Shown: one piece after another, positions 13,961 through 28,209 of the stretch
How positions within the stretch are numbered: the stretch's first letter is position 1
Layout of the letters: every line of letters begins with the position of its first letter
Source of the DNA: Struthio camelus
Taxonomy: Eukaryota; Chordata; Aves; Struthioniformes; Struthionidae
Direction: 5' to 3'
DNA length: 64,000 nucleotides
NCBI RefSeq assembly: GCF_040807025.1
Contig: NC_090982.1
Coordinates: 86,057,463-86,121,462, forward strand
Translations under genes and position numbers: made by a program
The notes under the pieces: generated by a model
Seen by the model: only the letters and a program-made list of their open reading frames with translations
What the model was told of the DNA's origin: nothing
The model's database searches: none

Positions 13961-14138
13961 CTGTTTGTTGGAGCGGTAAAGCTAAAAGATAATAGCTGAT
14001 TCCAGAATGGGTCATTCTCAGAGATTGGCTCTGCTCCTGATAACTTTTTTAAGTACTCATTTTCTGGAAGTTCGCTGATGCTGCTGCTATTTGCTCCCAT
14101 CTTCTTTATTTGGTAAATCCTTTTCTAAACTTTCATTT
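13961..14138 (-). CDS. DYM: DYM exon 2 with start codon (dymeclin N-terminus)
   Basis: The coding part is 14100 down to 13961. It encodes residues 1-46, starting [20 protein letters not shown] and ending in SFTAPTN, plus two bases of Ser47. It closely matches the N-terminus of mammalian dymeclin. Dymeclin is a peripheral Golgi protein needed for membrane trafficking; its loss causes Dyggve-Melchior-Clausen dysplasia in humans. The start MGxxxS fits the N-myristoylation consensus (Gly2, Ser6), consistent with membrane attachment reported for this family. The donor is AACAG|GTAAGT (GT at 13960-13959). The acceptor is a long pyrimidine tract ending TTGAAG (AG at 14140-14139), leaving 38 nt of 5' UTR in this exon. 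Only the first 65 or so of roughly 670 residues lie in the window. Confidence 0.93.
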
Positions 14139-15823
14139 CTTCAAGGGGAGAGAAAAAAAAAAGAAACATTTGAATTATTTGAGACAAATAAGGAATATAC
14201 AGACCTCTGCTAAATTAGTGACCGGTAAGGCTTTAATTCACTCTCTGGAACAATTACCGAAAAGTAGAAAACCAAGGCATATAGGAAGGCATTCAAAAGA
14301 CTGTCAACAAAGTTAGAACACCAACATCCTCACCCAAGGAGGTTAAAAGTTACTATGCTGTACTTCGGTCCTCGTCTCACTTGGGTTTTCATAAATCTCA
14401 CTCAACAAGAACAGGCTGTCGCAGTTATATCAACATCAAGGCTGTTACCAGTGAGGGAAGCTACAGGGAATTCACAATTTAAGCACGGATGTTAAATTGA
14501 CATGCTATTCAAAAATATATTTTCCAACTGAATACGCACAGCTACCTAGGCACATGACTGCTTTTGACGAGAAAGTCATGCAACTAAATCCCTCTGTACC
14601 ATCAACCTACGTACCATCCACTCCCTGGAGCTTCAAACCCTGCCACATTAAGCACAGGTGCTATCACTACCGCACAGCTAACCTGAACCAAGCAAGCAAA
14701 AACACTGTCACGTATAAATTTGTTGATCTTTGTAAAATAACATGGCTGGTTCCAGTTAACCACGTGGGGACAGGGGGAAGGCTAAAAATATAAACACAAA
14801 GACAACTGTTTTTTGAAGCAACTCCTGCTGAAGTTGGTGGAGAGAGACCCTAAAACCCCTTTAGATTATTAGCCGTGTTATATCTGTTTTGTGGGAAGAA
14901 CGAGAAGATTTTAGTTTTCCCTGCTGCTTATCAGCACTTTCCACCTCTATAAACAATTTAAAGAAAAAAAAGAAAAAAAATCACCAAGATGCTGATAACT
15001 ACCTGCCAAGAACGTTACTAAACATCTGACATCTTTCCAGGACATCAGTTTCAATAATCTTCCACCTTCTGAGAAGAAATAAGTAACTACGTAATTAGTG
15101 AAAGTAAAGCCTTATACACTGTGTTACTTAATTACTTTTGAGCTGGCATTAGAGGTTAAGAATTAGGTATAAGGACAGAAACAGCTATATCAGAAGATGG
15201 AAACCACTACCCAGAAGCAACTCGTGACTTAGTCCTGGCAAAGACATAATAATCTGTTTCACAGTGACTATGCAAGAATTGCTTTAATAGTGACCCGCTT
15301 AGGCTACCTGACAAATGCAAACATTGCAGCTTTTGGTTGCATGAATGAAAAGGGTGCCAAACAAAGAGTAGAAGCTTGCATGATCAAAAAACAGTACCTC
15401 TTCCCAACAATTACTTAAGCTGCAGCATTTCTCTGCCCCAGGTGCAGAAATTTCCATGAATTCCAAGAACAAACAATGTGGTAGGGGGAAGAAAAAAAAT
15501 ACATATATCTTCTGAGGGCTACCTAATTCAGTGAGACACCACCTCTAACTCAAAAAATCTCCCGTTCAGAAGTTGTTTGAGGCTGGGAAAACACCATTAT
15601 ACACTGCCTCCAGTCTAGTACTCCTCCCTCCATAGTCACTATTGGCTATGGTTGAAGACAGAACACCAGACTAGACGAAACCTTAGACTGACTCAGGACA
15701 TCTAGGCTTATAATAACTCTGCACAACCATAGCTTTGCCATTATGTACCCAGGGAGCTCTGTTCTTATGCAGCAGTCTGGTTCCTACTGCCTCCTTTTAC
15801 ATCTTATCAAAGGAGAGAGACAT

Positions 15824-15866
15824 TTAATAATATCATATTATATTATATCATAATATAATAATATCT
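15824..15866. repeat. AT-rich (TAATA/TATTA) simple repeat
   Basis: Imperfect run of TAATA, ATTATAT and AATAATAT units inside DYM intron 1. It is partly self-complementary, so it can form a cruciform or hairpin. No further function is visible. Confidence 0.75.
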
Positions 15867-18800
15867 CATTTAGCAAAAGTTCTGAAGACGCTGACTGTAG
15901 CTTTTGGAGAGGTTGTTTCGCCATGTGGACCACCAGACGGAAGAGAGACTCAACAGCAGTCTAAGTTTAAGAGGGAAGCTTGTGCCAGGGGTTTCTGTGG
16001 AGAAGCATTAAATTGATTACATCTTGCAATCCTTTAAGAGGATTTCCAAAATTTTGGCTATTTATTTATAAAAACAGAACGAGCGCATCCTACCTGAATA
16101 CAAATTTTGCTACTTCAAAGAAAGTACAGGACTCAGCATATTACTTTTGAAAGAAAGCCAGTGAATACAAAAGAAAAAAAAAGGCTTGCATATGATACAG
16201 GGATACCGGATCATCATTTAAAGATAGAAGAATCAAGGCTGAGCTTGTACACACATATCTCAGCTCAGCAGTTCCTGGTTTGCACGTGCCCTACTATCAC
16301 AGAAACCAGCAGCAATGCTTTTGGCCCGGGGCCCATGTTTTGACTCAAGTCCCTTCCCTGAACCTTTGAGCAACATCATACATTTAAACTGCTGTTTCTT
16401 AGAGTTCACACAGTTCAAGTCTCTCCGTCTGCCTCAAGTTCTTTTTCTATACTCACCCATTTGAGCTGGGGCTCACTCACTCCAAGATGAGCATGTGCCT
16501 CCCACCCAAGGGAGAAGAGAAGCAACAGGGAACTGGAGCCCTGCCTTTAAATCCCACTAACTTAATGTGTACCTCCCTTGAGTGACCTGCAGCAACCCTC
16601 TGATAGCAACCTAAACCCTTAGCCCTTTCTCCTGAGGTGAGTCACTCCACTTTCTCTTCTGTTCAAGCTATTCTCCCACCTTGCTGTAGCCCCAAAGCCG
16701 CCCATTTAATCCAACTCTACATAAACGTGAGTGTGATGGGATCGGAACAGGTTCAAGCTATTTTTGGAAAAAAAAAAGTCTGCATACTTTCCAGATTTCC
16801 TGCAATATCCCAGATTAAGTTCAATTACAATAAATCTCAAAACAAATAGTGCTTTAAAAAGTAAGTTTTAGCAAAATATTTATTGTCAGTTTTCACATTC
16901 AGTTTCAAAGTTACATTGCCCAAGCATGGGTCCACTTGTGCAGCCAAAGCCACATTCTCTGCAGCAACACGGTAAGCAGCTGGCTACAATCCCCTATGAA
17001 TACTCCATTTGCAAACACTCTGGAGCCCAGCTGATTTCTTCCAAACTGAAGAGGTTAATTTTTTTTTCATTATGCTTTCTACAGCGCTTCCTGAAAGTAA
17101 CAGAAAGTGCTGGACGCCAGCTGATTTTTTAATTAAATAAATATCAAGCCATTGAGATATGTCAAAAGAATTTGCATGCTAGCTTGAATTCTAAATATTT
17201 GTAAAACTAGTCAGTAGGACATGTGGACTTTAAGAGCTTTTCCTTTCACTCCTTTGGGAGCCTCTCAACTAAGGAGCCTCGTATTTGCATTGCAATCGTC
17301 TAAACATTGACAACAAATCTTAGACCAACCAAATATGTGGATTTTCTCTCTCCATCCTCTCTCAGGAGGGTTTTTTCCCCCTCTCCTAAGGCACAATATT
17401 TCACTGTACTCTGCACAAGTAGAAATCTTGGCAAGTGCTACTGGTGTATATATAAGCAGGTGTTCACATTTAGTAAATATGACTGCTGTAACAAAGCTGA
17501 CTTCTTCAATCAGGAATTTGTGTTACTTCGAAACTTAGGGAAGCACTTTGCAAAGATTTGCCTGAGTACCTTCAGCTCCTACAATCCAAACAGCCATAGG
17601 CTCAGCCTTAAATAAGGCATTTAAGAGGATCATTGGTCATCACTAAGTGACAGAGAAAGCAACTGTCTTTCTTGCAGAGGTCATGCATATTCCACAGGAA
17701 AAGTGTGTTTAAAAACCAAATCAACCAACACCACCACACCCACCCACCCACCCCCTTTCTGGCATTTTAACAAAAGTAACAGGATTAACCCCAATGCTTT
17801 AACTTATGTAATTGTATTTTGCATAGGATCTCCAGAATATTTCCAAGACAGATGCTATTCTCCACTTATGAAAATGGTTTAGTGTGATATGAACTATTAA
17901 ACAGCAAGTGTTCCTCTTCGAAATAGCTACCCTTTAGGTGAAAGGATCACTAAAGTGATTTTCTCTAACTTGACTTCCATAACAGTCTGTCGTACAGAAA
18001 GACTGCTATAGAGAATCTTGGTTCCAAAGTCACTTCAGAATGAAAAGTCAAACAGATTCCAATTTCTCTCAGTTTTAAGTACGACAGCCACAACAAACAC
18101 CAAACAGCAGGAAATCTTTTTTCATTCCAGACAAGCTAGTCCCAATCACACCGATAAATTACCAATGAAATTTAAAATTTGACTTCTCCAAATACATTTA
18201 AAAAAATGCATGGTTCATTGCAAAAAAACTAATGTTAGACTTCTCTTAAAAAGCAATTATTCTTGCTCAAAAAAATTGAAACAATTTATTGCAGGTCATT
18301 TAGTTTAATGCAGTACTATCACCATTAACAATATGAAAGAATACAATGTTTGCCACTTCATGATTTTAACCTTTTCTTCTAAATAAGCTGGAAACATCCC
18401 CAAAGAATCGTAACCTGGTCTGCAAGTGTCATGCTTTATTAAATTTATCTAACAGCTATCCAGTCACAGAACTTGGCTCCAAGACACAGAAGCAGATGCT
18501 TCAAAGCAAACGCAAGGGAGTCTGTCTTGCGCATCAGGACTTATTCCAATCTTGAACAGTTTAGGGGTTGATTAAATTCTGAATTTACTACCCCTTCTGA
18601 AAGATTTTAGTATTAGTTATTAACAACAGGTACAAGAATACAATTTTTTTCCTCTTCAAGTTAAAAGCCGTTCTGCAATATACACACCACCTTTCTACAA
18701 CTTTGTACATAGTTATCTTCCTCACAAGAGGAACATGCATGCTAGAGCTTAGAGGCACAGAATCTCCATCCAACAGTATACCTTTGGGTGTGGGACGGTT

Positions 18801-21800
18801 TTTTGTTTGGTTGGTTTTTTCTCCTCCTCTTTTCACCTTTGGTGTCCATCCACCAAACACTGCCATAGGTCCACCCACGTCCCTCTACTTTCTCCTTTCA
18901 CATATGTGTAAGTACTGCTGTTATCAAAGCAGAAAAATACATGAGCTCAACCGCAGCAGTAATTTATAAGCATGACTCAAGGTACCATATGGGTACACGT
19001 GAACTTGGGAGAAAAACTCGTCACACTCTGTAAGCATTCAATTTACATAATTTTAGAGAAGTACTTATAGTGCCACTGAGGATTAAGTCTTCTGCTTCTC
19101 AACTTAATTGCTGAAGCCAATCTTTCAATAATCCATCTAGTAAAACTGGCTCAGAGAAAAGCAATTCCCCCTTCCAAAACTATGTTTGCCATGACTATCT
19201 GGCTGAGTCTGCAGACAACTTGAGTTTAAAAATGTATTTTGTTTAAGTGAATATTTTACAACTTAAGAATTTGAAACTGTCACACAGACAATTTTATAAT
19301 GAAGTCTGAGATCTACTGTCTATTTTAACATCGTTTTGTTAAAGACATGACTTAAAGTTACAAACTGATGATATTATGCATTTGAAAACATATAGGGAAT
19401 TAAAATCCTGCTAGAATATAATCCCCCATATGCTTTAAAATTCACTGGTTTCTCAACTAAAATAAATGGACACTGTTTTCCTTTCAAGCAAAACAGACAA
19501 TACTATCACTGTGAAGATGAGACGGTACAAGATATAATGCTGCTTATTCAATGAAATAGCCATACTCAGATTTCGGTTGATTCCCATCTGCAAAGATGAC
19601 TGTATGTTTCAGATCGCACTTCACCAGTGAGATGTTAAAAGTCCCACATAATCCTAATATAAAAATTCCCATACACTTACTACACTACTGCAATATATAA
19701 AATTTTCCATGCATCAGAAGACCCAGGACACTTAGAAGATACTTTTCAGCTCCAATATTTGAATTTTCTTCTCCAAAGTATAATCAAATACTCTCTTCTT
19801 ATTCATATTACAATAATATTCATGCCTAGAATCAAATGTCTTGCAGGCTAAGTACCATACTCAGCACTTAGCTACGAAACTTATGAACTGAGATTGCATC
19901 CACCGATAAAGAACAGTCTAAATGAAACCAGCTACACTTCATAGATGCATATTCACGTGCAGGATCAGAGCTTGAAGCTTTCTGTTGCCTGCTGAAAGCA
20001 TTATGTTTAATCTCCAAAACCTGTAAAATCATCCTTTTGGATATTCTCTTGTCTCAAGGCAATCTAGTCTCTCAGTACACACTCTAGAAGTTCACAAGAC
20101 TGCAAGATCACAATGACACCAGGTCCCCAAGCTTGAAACATCCGATCTTTTGTACAAAACTGCATGTGAGCATCCCAAAGGCTGCCAATCTAGTTATCTG
20201 TCACAATCTCAGCACTGTCATAGCCTACTCCCAAATACAAGATGTCCCTGTTTTCCATGTAGCACACAAAATGTCTCAAAAATGTCTCATTTCCTAGGCC
20301 CACTAAAAGGGAGACAAGCCAAAAACTGTAAATCATATAGGTCCCAGAGGATCAGAGCAAGTGTTTAGATATATTTGCTTTAATCCTCACCCTTCAGTAT
20401 CTCAGTTATTCTAGGCCTGGCCACATTTCATCAGACACATGAAGGACTGAAGAATCTCTGAAGAATCAGGACATAAAAGAGATGTTACTTCTGCTCCTCA
20501 AGAAACAACTACACACACTTTGGGAGATGAAAGAAGTGTTTGAATGAAAACCATGTCTTTAGACATATATTTATGTTGACTGCTTTCCACTGTTTCTAAA
20601 AATTAGAGTCTCTGCACTGATCAACTTTAGCCCTCTGCCCGAAATACCTATAGCATCCATACAGAACAATTGTTCAGGCAAGCCCATTCAAGTGGGAATG
20701 CAAATTGGGTACCATGCATAACCAAAGCTTCACAGGCATAGGAAATAGGACAGACAGACATTAGCCCACAGAAATAAACACTGACCCTGTAAAACCAAAG
20801 AGGATTGGTTTGAATTTCAGCAGCTAAACTACACTTTCTTCACTATCTTCATAGCTCCTAGTTGTTTTCTGCCCACTTACAGAAAAAAATAGCTAAGAAA
20901 CAGTAACTGGAACCAACAATTTAGATGACAGTTAAGTCAGCTCTCCAAAGCACTTATTTTTATATTTAAAAAGTAAGTGACACCAAGGTGACAAAGCTCC
21001 CTTAATAAGGCTGGTTCTGCAGTTTGTCTGGTATATTACATGCTTATGAAACTGCACTGCTTGCAGAATTGTTCGGGAAAAGTTTTGGTGATATTAGCAA
21101 GGCTAGGAGGAAAAAAAAAAGAAAAGAAAGAAAGAAAAAAAAAGGAAGTGTGATTTGAAACTCTTAGGCCTGAAGTAGCTAGACAGTCACTTTAGAGAAC
21201 AGCTTTATACGTCCCCTCCGATGCGCAGCACTCTGCAGCATTTTATCTATGCAATAACATTTCGGCAGCACAATGTTTTATTTCTTAATGTGATTAAAAC
21301 TTAACTAGTATCGATGATATTTACTATAAAGGCTACTGTATATTCAGAATAAAAAGCAGTAATATAAAGCTCACCAATACCAAGAGTTTATTAATAGACT
21401 TCCCATATATTCCAAAATGAGGAACAAAGGTGCAAGAATATTGTCTTTGCCAACTCAATTGGGCAAGGATCTCTGCTAGATCCTTGACTAACGTAGCAGA
21501 AATATACTGCAATGAGAATTTATGTCTCTAAAAGCAATCTTAAAAAAAGAATCTTTACAACACTGAATCTAATAATTTTTGCCATTTTTAATCAGAAAAA
21601 AAAGCACTGTTTTTTTAATTCATAACACGGAGTCAAAATATCAGCCATGACTTAATGTCTGGTGATCATAAAAATGCAGTTAAACCCCTGGCATGAATTC
21701 ACACTCCCCTAAGTTTCTCAGTCACTTATAACCAAGTGGCAGGGGAGATGTCAGAATGGACTGAATATATTCTTCTACTAATCAAAAAAAAAAGTGTTTT

Positions 21801-24800
21801 GTGCAGTTTTTATGTTAACAAGTTAGAAGGAAAAGGGGCTGTTTCTGCTCATTTTACTGTATCGATTTAGAATTTTCTTCCCGTGTTGCGCAGGATACTT
21901 GGTGACTACCCCCTTCTCCAGTTCCCTTTAGCAACGTCTCTTGTATTTATTCCTACTAGGGAAAGTGTTTAGACACATACAACCAAAACAAAAAACAAAA
22001 GAAACTTTCTGCAAAGCAGGGGGGGAGAGAGGCAAGTGTTTTTGTGTGACAGATAACGAAATTCTCTAGAAGGGCCCATACATTTTAAGCGTCAAGTGTT
22101 CTATCTTTGCACCCAGGGATAAATACCATCTTCCATAGCTACCTCTGCGTTGGCCAAGTTCTCCACTTCTTCTCTTTTTCAGACGCTATCAAGATGATAG
22201 CTACTGTCTGGGTCACAAAAGTCTTGTCTTTACCTACGGTTTTTAACATGTTTTTGCAGTAGCACAGCACACTAACCATGCACCAGATAAGAAAGTATAC
22301 TTTTTGTAAAGCTCGGTACTTTGGGAAGGATATACTTTAGGGCAGCAGTAAGAAATACAACACAATTATAAAGTGGTCCAGGTAATGCTTAACCACGTGA
22401 AAAATAAAGAAAAGCACATCTTTAAGTTTATCTTAAGAGACTATCAGACTTCTCCACCATTTACTCTCATGGATAAACACACTATCTTCTTTGTTCCTCC
22501 TTTCCAATAACTTGTTCTAGTGCCTTCCTCTTTTGTAGAAAGTGCTTGAAAAAAAAAAAGCAGCAATGAAGTATTTGTACAGTCCTTACCAGTTTCACTG
22601 AAAGCTAAAGGGTCCTGAAGAGCAATAGCAGAAGTGACTAATTTTGATAGAGATACTGAAGGCAAAGGAGACCCCAATAGGAAAGCCAAACAGCTGCTGA
22701 AAAAACTAGTGACGATACCGTATCTTCTGCTCCAGTTCCTTTTTCACGCATGTTTTATGCGTGAGTCAGTCTTCAATGAAAGCCTATTTCTGAAGGGCCC
22801 AATCTGCTTACTTCACATCCCACCTACAAGACAGTTGTTCTGCTCACAACTGAAGAATGGATTTTTCAAGACCTTCTTGGTTAGGTAGTGTATTTTCAGC
22901 AGAAGAAATCCAATGCAGGTGAGTAAGCCCAGACATCGAGGTCACTGACCAAACTGCTCAACAAGAGATGCTGTGAATCACCTTTGTCCTTGCCATTTAA
23001 TGTTAAGGTTACCATAGACTTTGCTAATTTGTAATAAAAACATTCTGAAGAGGAGGTGCCAGCAAAAAGAAAACCTACATTCTATAAATTAGATTAAGAT
23101 GTGTGGTTTATGCAATTTCCCACAGCCATCTCAGGAACCTAACACACATCACCTTTCATTCTTCAGAACAACATATAAGCACTAATCAAGAAGGCCCATA
23201 ACCCCAAAGAAAAATGACAATGAGAGACATTTACAAAATATAACTAAGCATCAATTAGTAATCATTAATTACCCAGAGTGAACAAGACAGGAGCACATCA
23301 GCAGAATAATACATACAGCCTAAAAGAGCTGCTGAAAGAAATTATGACAACTGTAAGGAACGTTTAGGAAAAAAACAACAACAAAATATTTTTAAAGAAA
23401 ATAAAAGGATTCATACACCGGAGTGAAGTAATCACAGCCAATACCTTCTCATTTCTAGCAAGCTTTAATCCCACGCTGGAAGACTCAAACCACTATGACT
23501 GTGAAGGAAGTTGCTTCTGCTCTTATCAACTCCCCTAGCCACATCTACTGTGATCACTATGTACATCATACTTGATCACTTGTTCAGCATACTCCATCAC
23601 TATGGAGATACCTCTGTCCATTACAGTTTCAAAATAGCTTATTCCACATGAATTACCAGTCACCTTCACTATTAAGCTTTCCTGTGTTAGAACTGTTCAT
23701 TCAGAGGTAAAACGCTTTGGTAAAACTGCCTTCCTCTAAAGTTACACTGGATCGAAAGACTTTTCATAAAAATGCTGTGCCTTCTTACCGTGTCAAGCCT
23801 TTGCCAAAAAAAAAAAAACTTGATGCACAAAGTCTTGCGGAAAAATTATGAAAGCGTTACACTGTGGCTCTGGACAGCAGCAAGCAAATACACATTTCAG
23901 GCAAATAAGGCATCTTTAAAGCAGCATATTGTATACAAATTTTCCATTACTGTTCTGAAGACCTAAAAAGCAAGTCTGTCATATTTCCATCTATCATGTA
24001 CCAGCCCTTGTATTAGCACATTCCAGAAACCCCTTACACGACATGACTAATTTATATTAAGCTTATTTGTTCTCTCCCCCCTCAGTGGGAATGGTTTGTT
24101 AGAGGTAAGACAGCGGGTACCAGCTAAGCTTCTTGAAGGAGCTTTTGCTGACAAGGAATGAATCCTACAAACACCTTTCTGTTAAGAAGTGGATGGCACT
24201 TCCAAGTAATTCCACTTAACTTTTACAGCTAAATAAGCACTTACAGATCTGAAGTACTTCTTTGCCCAATTCACATACAAGCAGTGACACCTATCCCTAG
24301 CTCATTAGTATAAATTCCACAAGACATATTAGGGATGCGTTAGTTTCGTCATTTTCTAACGCTTCCAGTTATGCTCCCATACTATAGACCTGTTACTTGC
24401 TGCTAAATCTCACTGAAGGCTTAAAAGCCTTTAACATTTGTCATGATCTAACAGAATTTAAAGCAAAAAAAAAAATATAAAGATCACTTTTCTGACCTCC
24501 TACATAATTCCAGTCATAACATTTTATTACATAATTACTGCACCGAGCCTACCAATTTGAGGGTAGAATGACAGCGTCAGTTTTAGAAATGCATCCTATC
24601 ACAGCTGGAAGGGGCAGGAAGGAATCAAAAAGTTACCTCTATTCTGACTCTTACTTTCACACACCCCAAGCAAAAGGCAGATTTCAAATCCAACAAGTGT
24701 TTTCTGGAATGCATGCAGAAACAAATTCTTCAAGCTGATTAAGAAAACACCATTAGAATGGAAGGAGTCTGCGTCAAGTTTCAAACGCACCTCACGCTTC

Positions 24801-25049
24801 TGCGTAAACCCTTGCTCCACCAGTTAAATAACTGCAATTGGTACATAGGATGTTTTTCAACAGTTTCAAGAATTGGAAATTCAAATACTAGTTCTACTCT
24901 TCATACTGGATGGATTTTTCTTTACAGGTTCTGTTAGCCCTCATCAGTGAGATTCTTGATGCTTTCAAAAGAGCTGTATTGGAACTATAAAATGAGAAGA
25001 ACAAATAAAACTCTAAGCAGGAATATTTATGGAACATGGAGTTTAAAAC

Positions 25050-25165
25050 ACATGTGTGTATATACATACATATAAACACATACATACATATATACACTAT
25101 ATATACATACTATATATACACGTTTCATATGGGCATGCACATATACACACGCAACATAACATGCA
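25050..25165. repeat. Imperfect CATA/TATA microsatellite
   Basis: About 115 bp dominated by ACATA, TATATAC and CACATA units with scattered interruptions, in DYM intron 1. The open frames across it (MYIHTYKHIHTYIH on plus, MYICMYVFICMYIH on minus) are translations of the repeat and not genes. It is probably length-polymorphic. Confidence 0.9.
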
Positions 25166-27927
25166 TATCCTAAACCGAGAACAGGTCTTACAGCTTAAGA
25201 ATATATCCCATATCTGCATCAGTATTAATATTACCATTTTCATCATCTCATCTTCCAGGGGCTGGAAGGAGACTTATTATCACAAATACAGCAATGCTTT
25301 TCAAAAGCACAAGTACACACCAACTACCTGATAATTTACGACCGATTATAGCATTGGAAGTGTTGTTCAACATCAAAACGTCTCTTCTTTTTTCTATTGG
25401 CATAACTACCTAGAAATCAATTTACAGTAATTCACTATCATAATTAAAATGGGCTGCTGGATATGACACAAGTCATGGTAAACCTAGCATGGTTTGGTAA
25501 TTCAAATTACCACTAACTTGGTACAGCTATCTCTTCACGGAAGGGACATTAATATTACAGCTGCATGTATTTAAGACCTTCTCCCTACTTCCCTCTCAGA
25601 CATAAATAACATTTGTCTAATAACCAAAGCGCTGTTTCAAAAAGAAAAATTCAACTACTTTTTAAGCTTGACAAAGATGCTCATTAACAGGCCCGCGTTG
25701 TTTCTTTAAATACTGGTATCTTTTGACATATCTCAAAGGTTATACAATTATTTTGGCATCCACACTCTTCCCACAATTAGGTATTATGCAGTCTTTACAA
25801 TAGAGCTATTTGTCTCCATTTTAAATGTTTCCCACAGCTAGAAATTTATCTACAGCATTAAAAAAAAGCATGCTGCACAGAAGGCCAAATATACGTTTTG
25901 CATGTATACTAATCTGATATTATACTGCACATCATGATGTATATCACCTGTCTCCAGGGCCTGCTGTAAACGAAATTATACTTGCTAAACTCTGTAATTA
26001 CTATAAGGTACAGAGTTCTCATTTTATGATAATTCTTTAAAGCATACTCTCTAATCATCATCTTCTGTCCTCTGTGACAACAGTTCATGAGCCACCACAC
26101 AGGATTTCTTACTCTTCGTATCTTCTGTGAACAAAAGGACAAGGCTTCTTATACTTATGAGGCTTAATAAACTTGCAAGCTCAACTGTCAGTCATTAGCA
26201 TGTTAAAAACATTCTGATTTTTTCTCCTATTCACCTGATAAAATAATCAGGGGCATCAAAGCCATCTAAGTTTAGTGTTAGTTTGCTATAAATATTTCTC
26301 TGTTGAACTAATCACAAAACGCTGAGCACTAGACGCCGTACTAGCAAAACACGAGCCCAGGACTGGAAGAGAAGGACGGAGCTGATGCATTGCATTAGCC
26401 ACGTGAGGATGCAGTGCAGAATCTAACTCCCCAAGGCCATCCATGTGCTTCTCCTGCTGGAAGCAGCAGCAACGCAAGAGAAAAGAGCCCACTGACAGCA
26501 CAGAATGAGGCCTTCTGAAAAGAGCTCCTTGTAATTTAAGGCACAACAAGGATTTTTAAGGTACTCCACCAGGAGGGACTTTGCTGGTTTTAAATTGGAG
26601 CCTGATAAAATTAGGGATTACATAACATGATGTCCTAAAGGTTAGGAGTCTGGACCCAATGACCCAGGAGGTTCTTTCCATATCCGCGCACTTAAGAAGT
26701 GCCCGCTGTAAGAAATACTAACAAGCTACTTATGTTTATAAATACCTCAAATAATTAATACTACAGCCCAGCACGTTATCCCTCATTACACACAATAAAA
26801 GAAAATCAGATTACAGTCTCAGAAACTTGCTACACTCAGTACAAAAGATTAAAATAAACAAAACAAACAGTACTTGGCCGGAAAAGCATAGAAGATGAAA
26901 AACAATGTCCATTAAGGCAGGATTTAAGTTATCTTTTAAACCAAAATATCTCCCAGGCTTGTTGAATATTATCATTCAGACATTTGAAACCCAAAGGGTG
27001 AAAGTGATTTGTGAATACAGGTGAGACAGATCAGACCGGACACTGCAGGAGCCACACTGCTTGGAGCTCACCGAGCACTACAAGCCACCTCTGCTTCCCA
27101 AAGGGAAGGAGGATAATGTGCAATTTCGGGGTCTTTTGATTAATAAGAAGTGCCATTAAAAGTACAAAAAAAACGCACTTACAAACCTCCCTCTCTTGCT
27201 CTGGTTTCAGCTGCATACAAAAGGAGAGCAGCTGCAGCTCAGTGCCCTGCGAAGGATCCCTTGCAGCTTTGGTAAGGTGCAGCTAGAGAAGTTTCCTAGA
27301 CACTATCCCCGTGGCAGCCGGCTGGTGACAGAAGATGCTCACAGCACAAGCTCACGCGTTTAAAAGACAAATCACACCAGGGCTAGCAGTGCGCTTAAGC
27401 TCCCAGTTTCCCCCCAGTTCACCGCGGGGGGAAGGGAGGAGGAGGAGCAGCAGCCCGCTCCCTGGAGAGAAGGTAGACCAACCAAAACGGCGGAGTGCGT
27501 GCCAGCGCGGGTGGGGACGGGGGGGACTCTCCGCCGCGAGAGAGCAAGGGGCGCACATCTTCCTTCTCGTCGCGACGAGATGGGGGGGGGGGGGGGAAGG
27601 AAGGTCGGGTCACCAAACCGCGCGGCGGCCGCGGCGCCCAAAAAACCCCACTTAACCGCGGCGCGACGAGGGGCAGCGCTCCGCGCCCGGCCGCCAGCTT
27701 CCCCGTCCGGCCGCCCCGCGGCCACCTCCAGCCTCCCGCCCTACCTGCGCCTCAACCGACCGCTCGCCGCGGCGAGGCGAGGCCAGCCGGGCCGCCCCGG
27801 CCTGCCAGGGCTCCCGCAGGGCTGCGCACGCCGCGGCGAGATTTCCTACGAAACCGGGTAAAGGTCACCGTCGTGGTCGTGGCCCCGACCCCCGGCGGCA
27901 GCGGCGGCACCCCGGCGCGAAAAATAC

Positions 27928-28110
27928 CTGCGCGGCCGCTGACAGGGCGCCGCCTCCTCCCCGCTGCGCCGCCGCCGCGGGCTCCCCTCACGCACCGGGC
28001 TCGCGGGGGGGGGGGGGGAAGGGGAGCGGGGGCGTTGCCCAACGGCCCCCGCCTCGCGCATGCGCACCCACCGCTCCCGGCCACCTCCATCTTTCCACGT
28101 CGCCAGCGCC
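27928..28110 (-). other. DYM: Putative DYM exon 1 (5' UTR only)
   Basis: No coding exon exists upstream of the start codon, so a non-coding first exon is expected in the CpG island. The best donor is GCGCAG|GTATTT (GT at 27927-27926); a second candidate is GCGCAG|GTAGGG at 27744-27743. The upstream limit is a guess, placed near the YY1-type motif, which commonly lies just downstream of a start site. RNA evidence would be needed to fix both ends. Confidence 0.45.
28056..28065. promoter_or_regulatory. NRF1 site
   Basis: GCGCATGCGC, the exact palindromic consensus for nuclear respiratory factor 1, within the DYM CpG island and close to the inferred start region. NRF1 sites are frequent in housekeeping promoters. 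Occupancy is inferred, not shown. Confidence 0.75.
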
Positions 28111-28190
28111 GGCCCGCTCCGGCGGGGGGAAAGGGGGGAGGGGGCGGGGCGAACGGCTTGGCCACGCCCCCTCCCCGGCGCCGCCGCGGG

Positions 28191-28209
28191 GCACGCCGGG
28201 AAGTGTAGT
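28191..28209 (-). promoter_or_regulatory. ZNF143/THAP11-like element
   Basis: The minus strand reads ACTACACTTCCCGGCGTGC, close to the known promoter element ACTACAnnTCCCAGnnTGC bound by ZNF143 (Staf) and THAP11. The spacing is right and one consensus base differs. It lies upstream of the inferred DYM start region, in the orientation of DYM transcription. Confidence 0.65.

Larger units (their letters stand above)
14139..27927 (-). other. DYM: DYM intron 1
   Basis: A 13.8-kb AT-rich intron separating the CpG-island first exon from the start-codon exon. I see simple repeats (15.8 and 25.1 kb, a purine-rich tract near 21.11-21.15 kb) and a weak CR1-like trace near 26.63 kb, but no coding exon, tRNA or snoRNA. 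Large first introns often hold enhancers; none can be identified from sequence alone. Confidence 0.7.

Noticed and set aside
25056-25331. 91-codon open frame rich in His, Ile and Tyr
   Set aside because: It is the translation of the CATA/TATA microsatellite.
26560-26700. Third CR1 fragment in DYM intron 1
   Set aside because: TGGACCCAATGACCCAGGAGG followed by TTCTTTCC resembles a CR1 tail, but the match is short and the upstream part does not follow the consensus.
27495-28208. 237-codon plus-strand open frame over the DYM promoter
   Set aside because: Low-complexity translation of CpG-island DNA, with overlapping open frames on the other strand as well. It is a composition effect.
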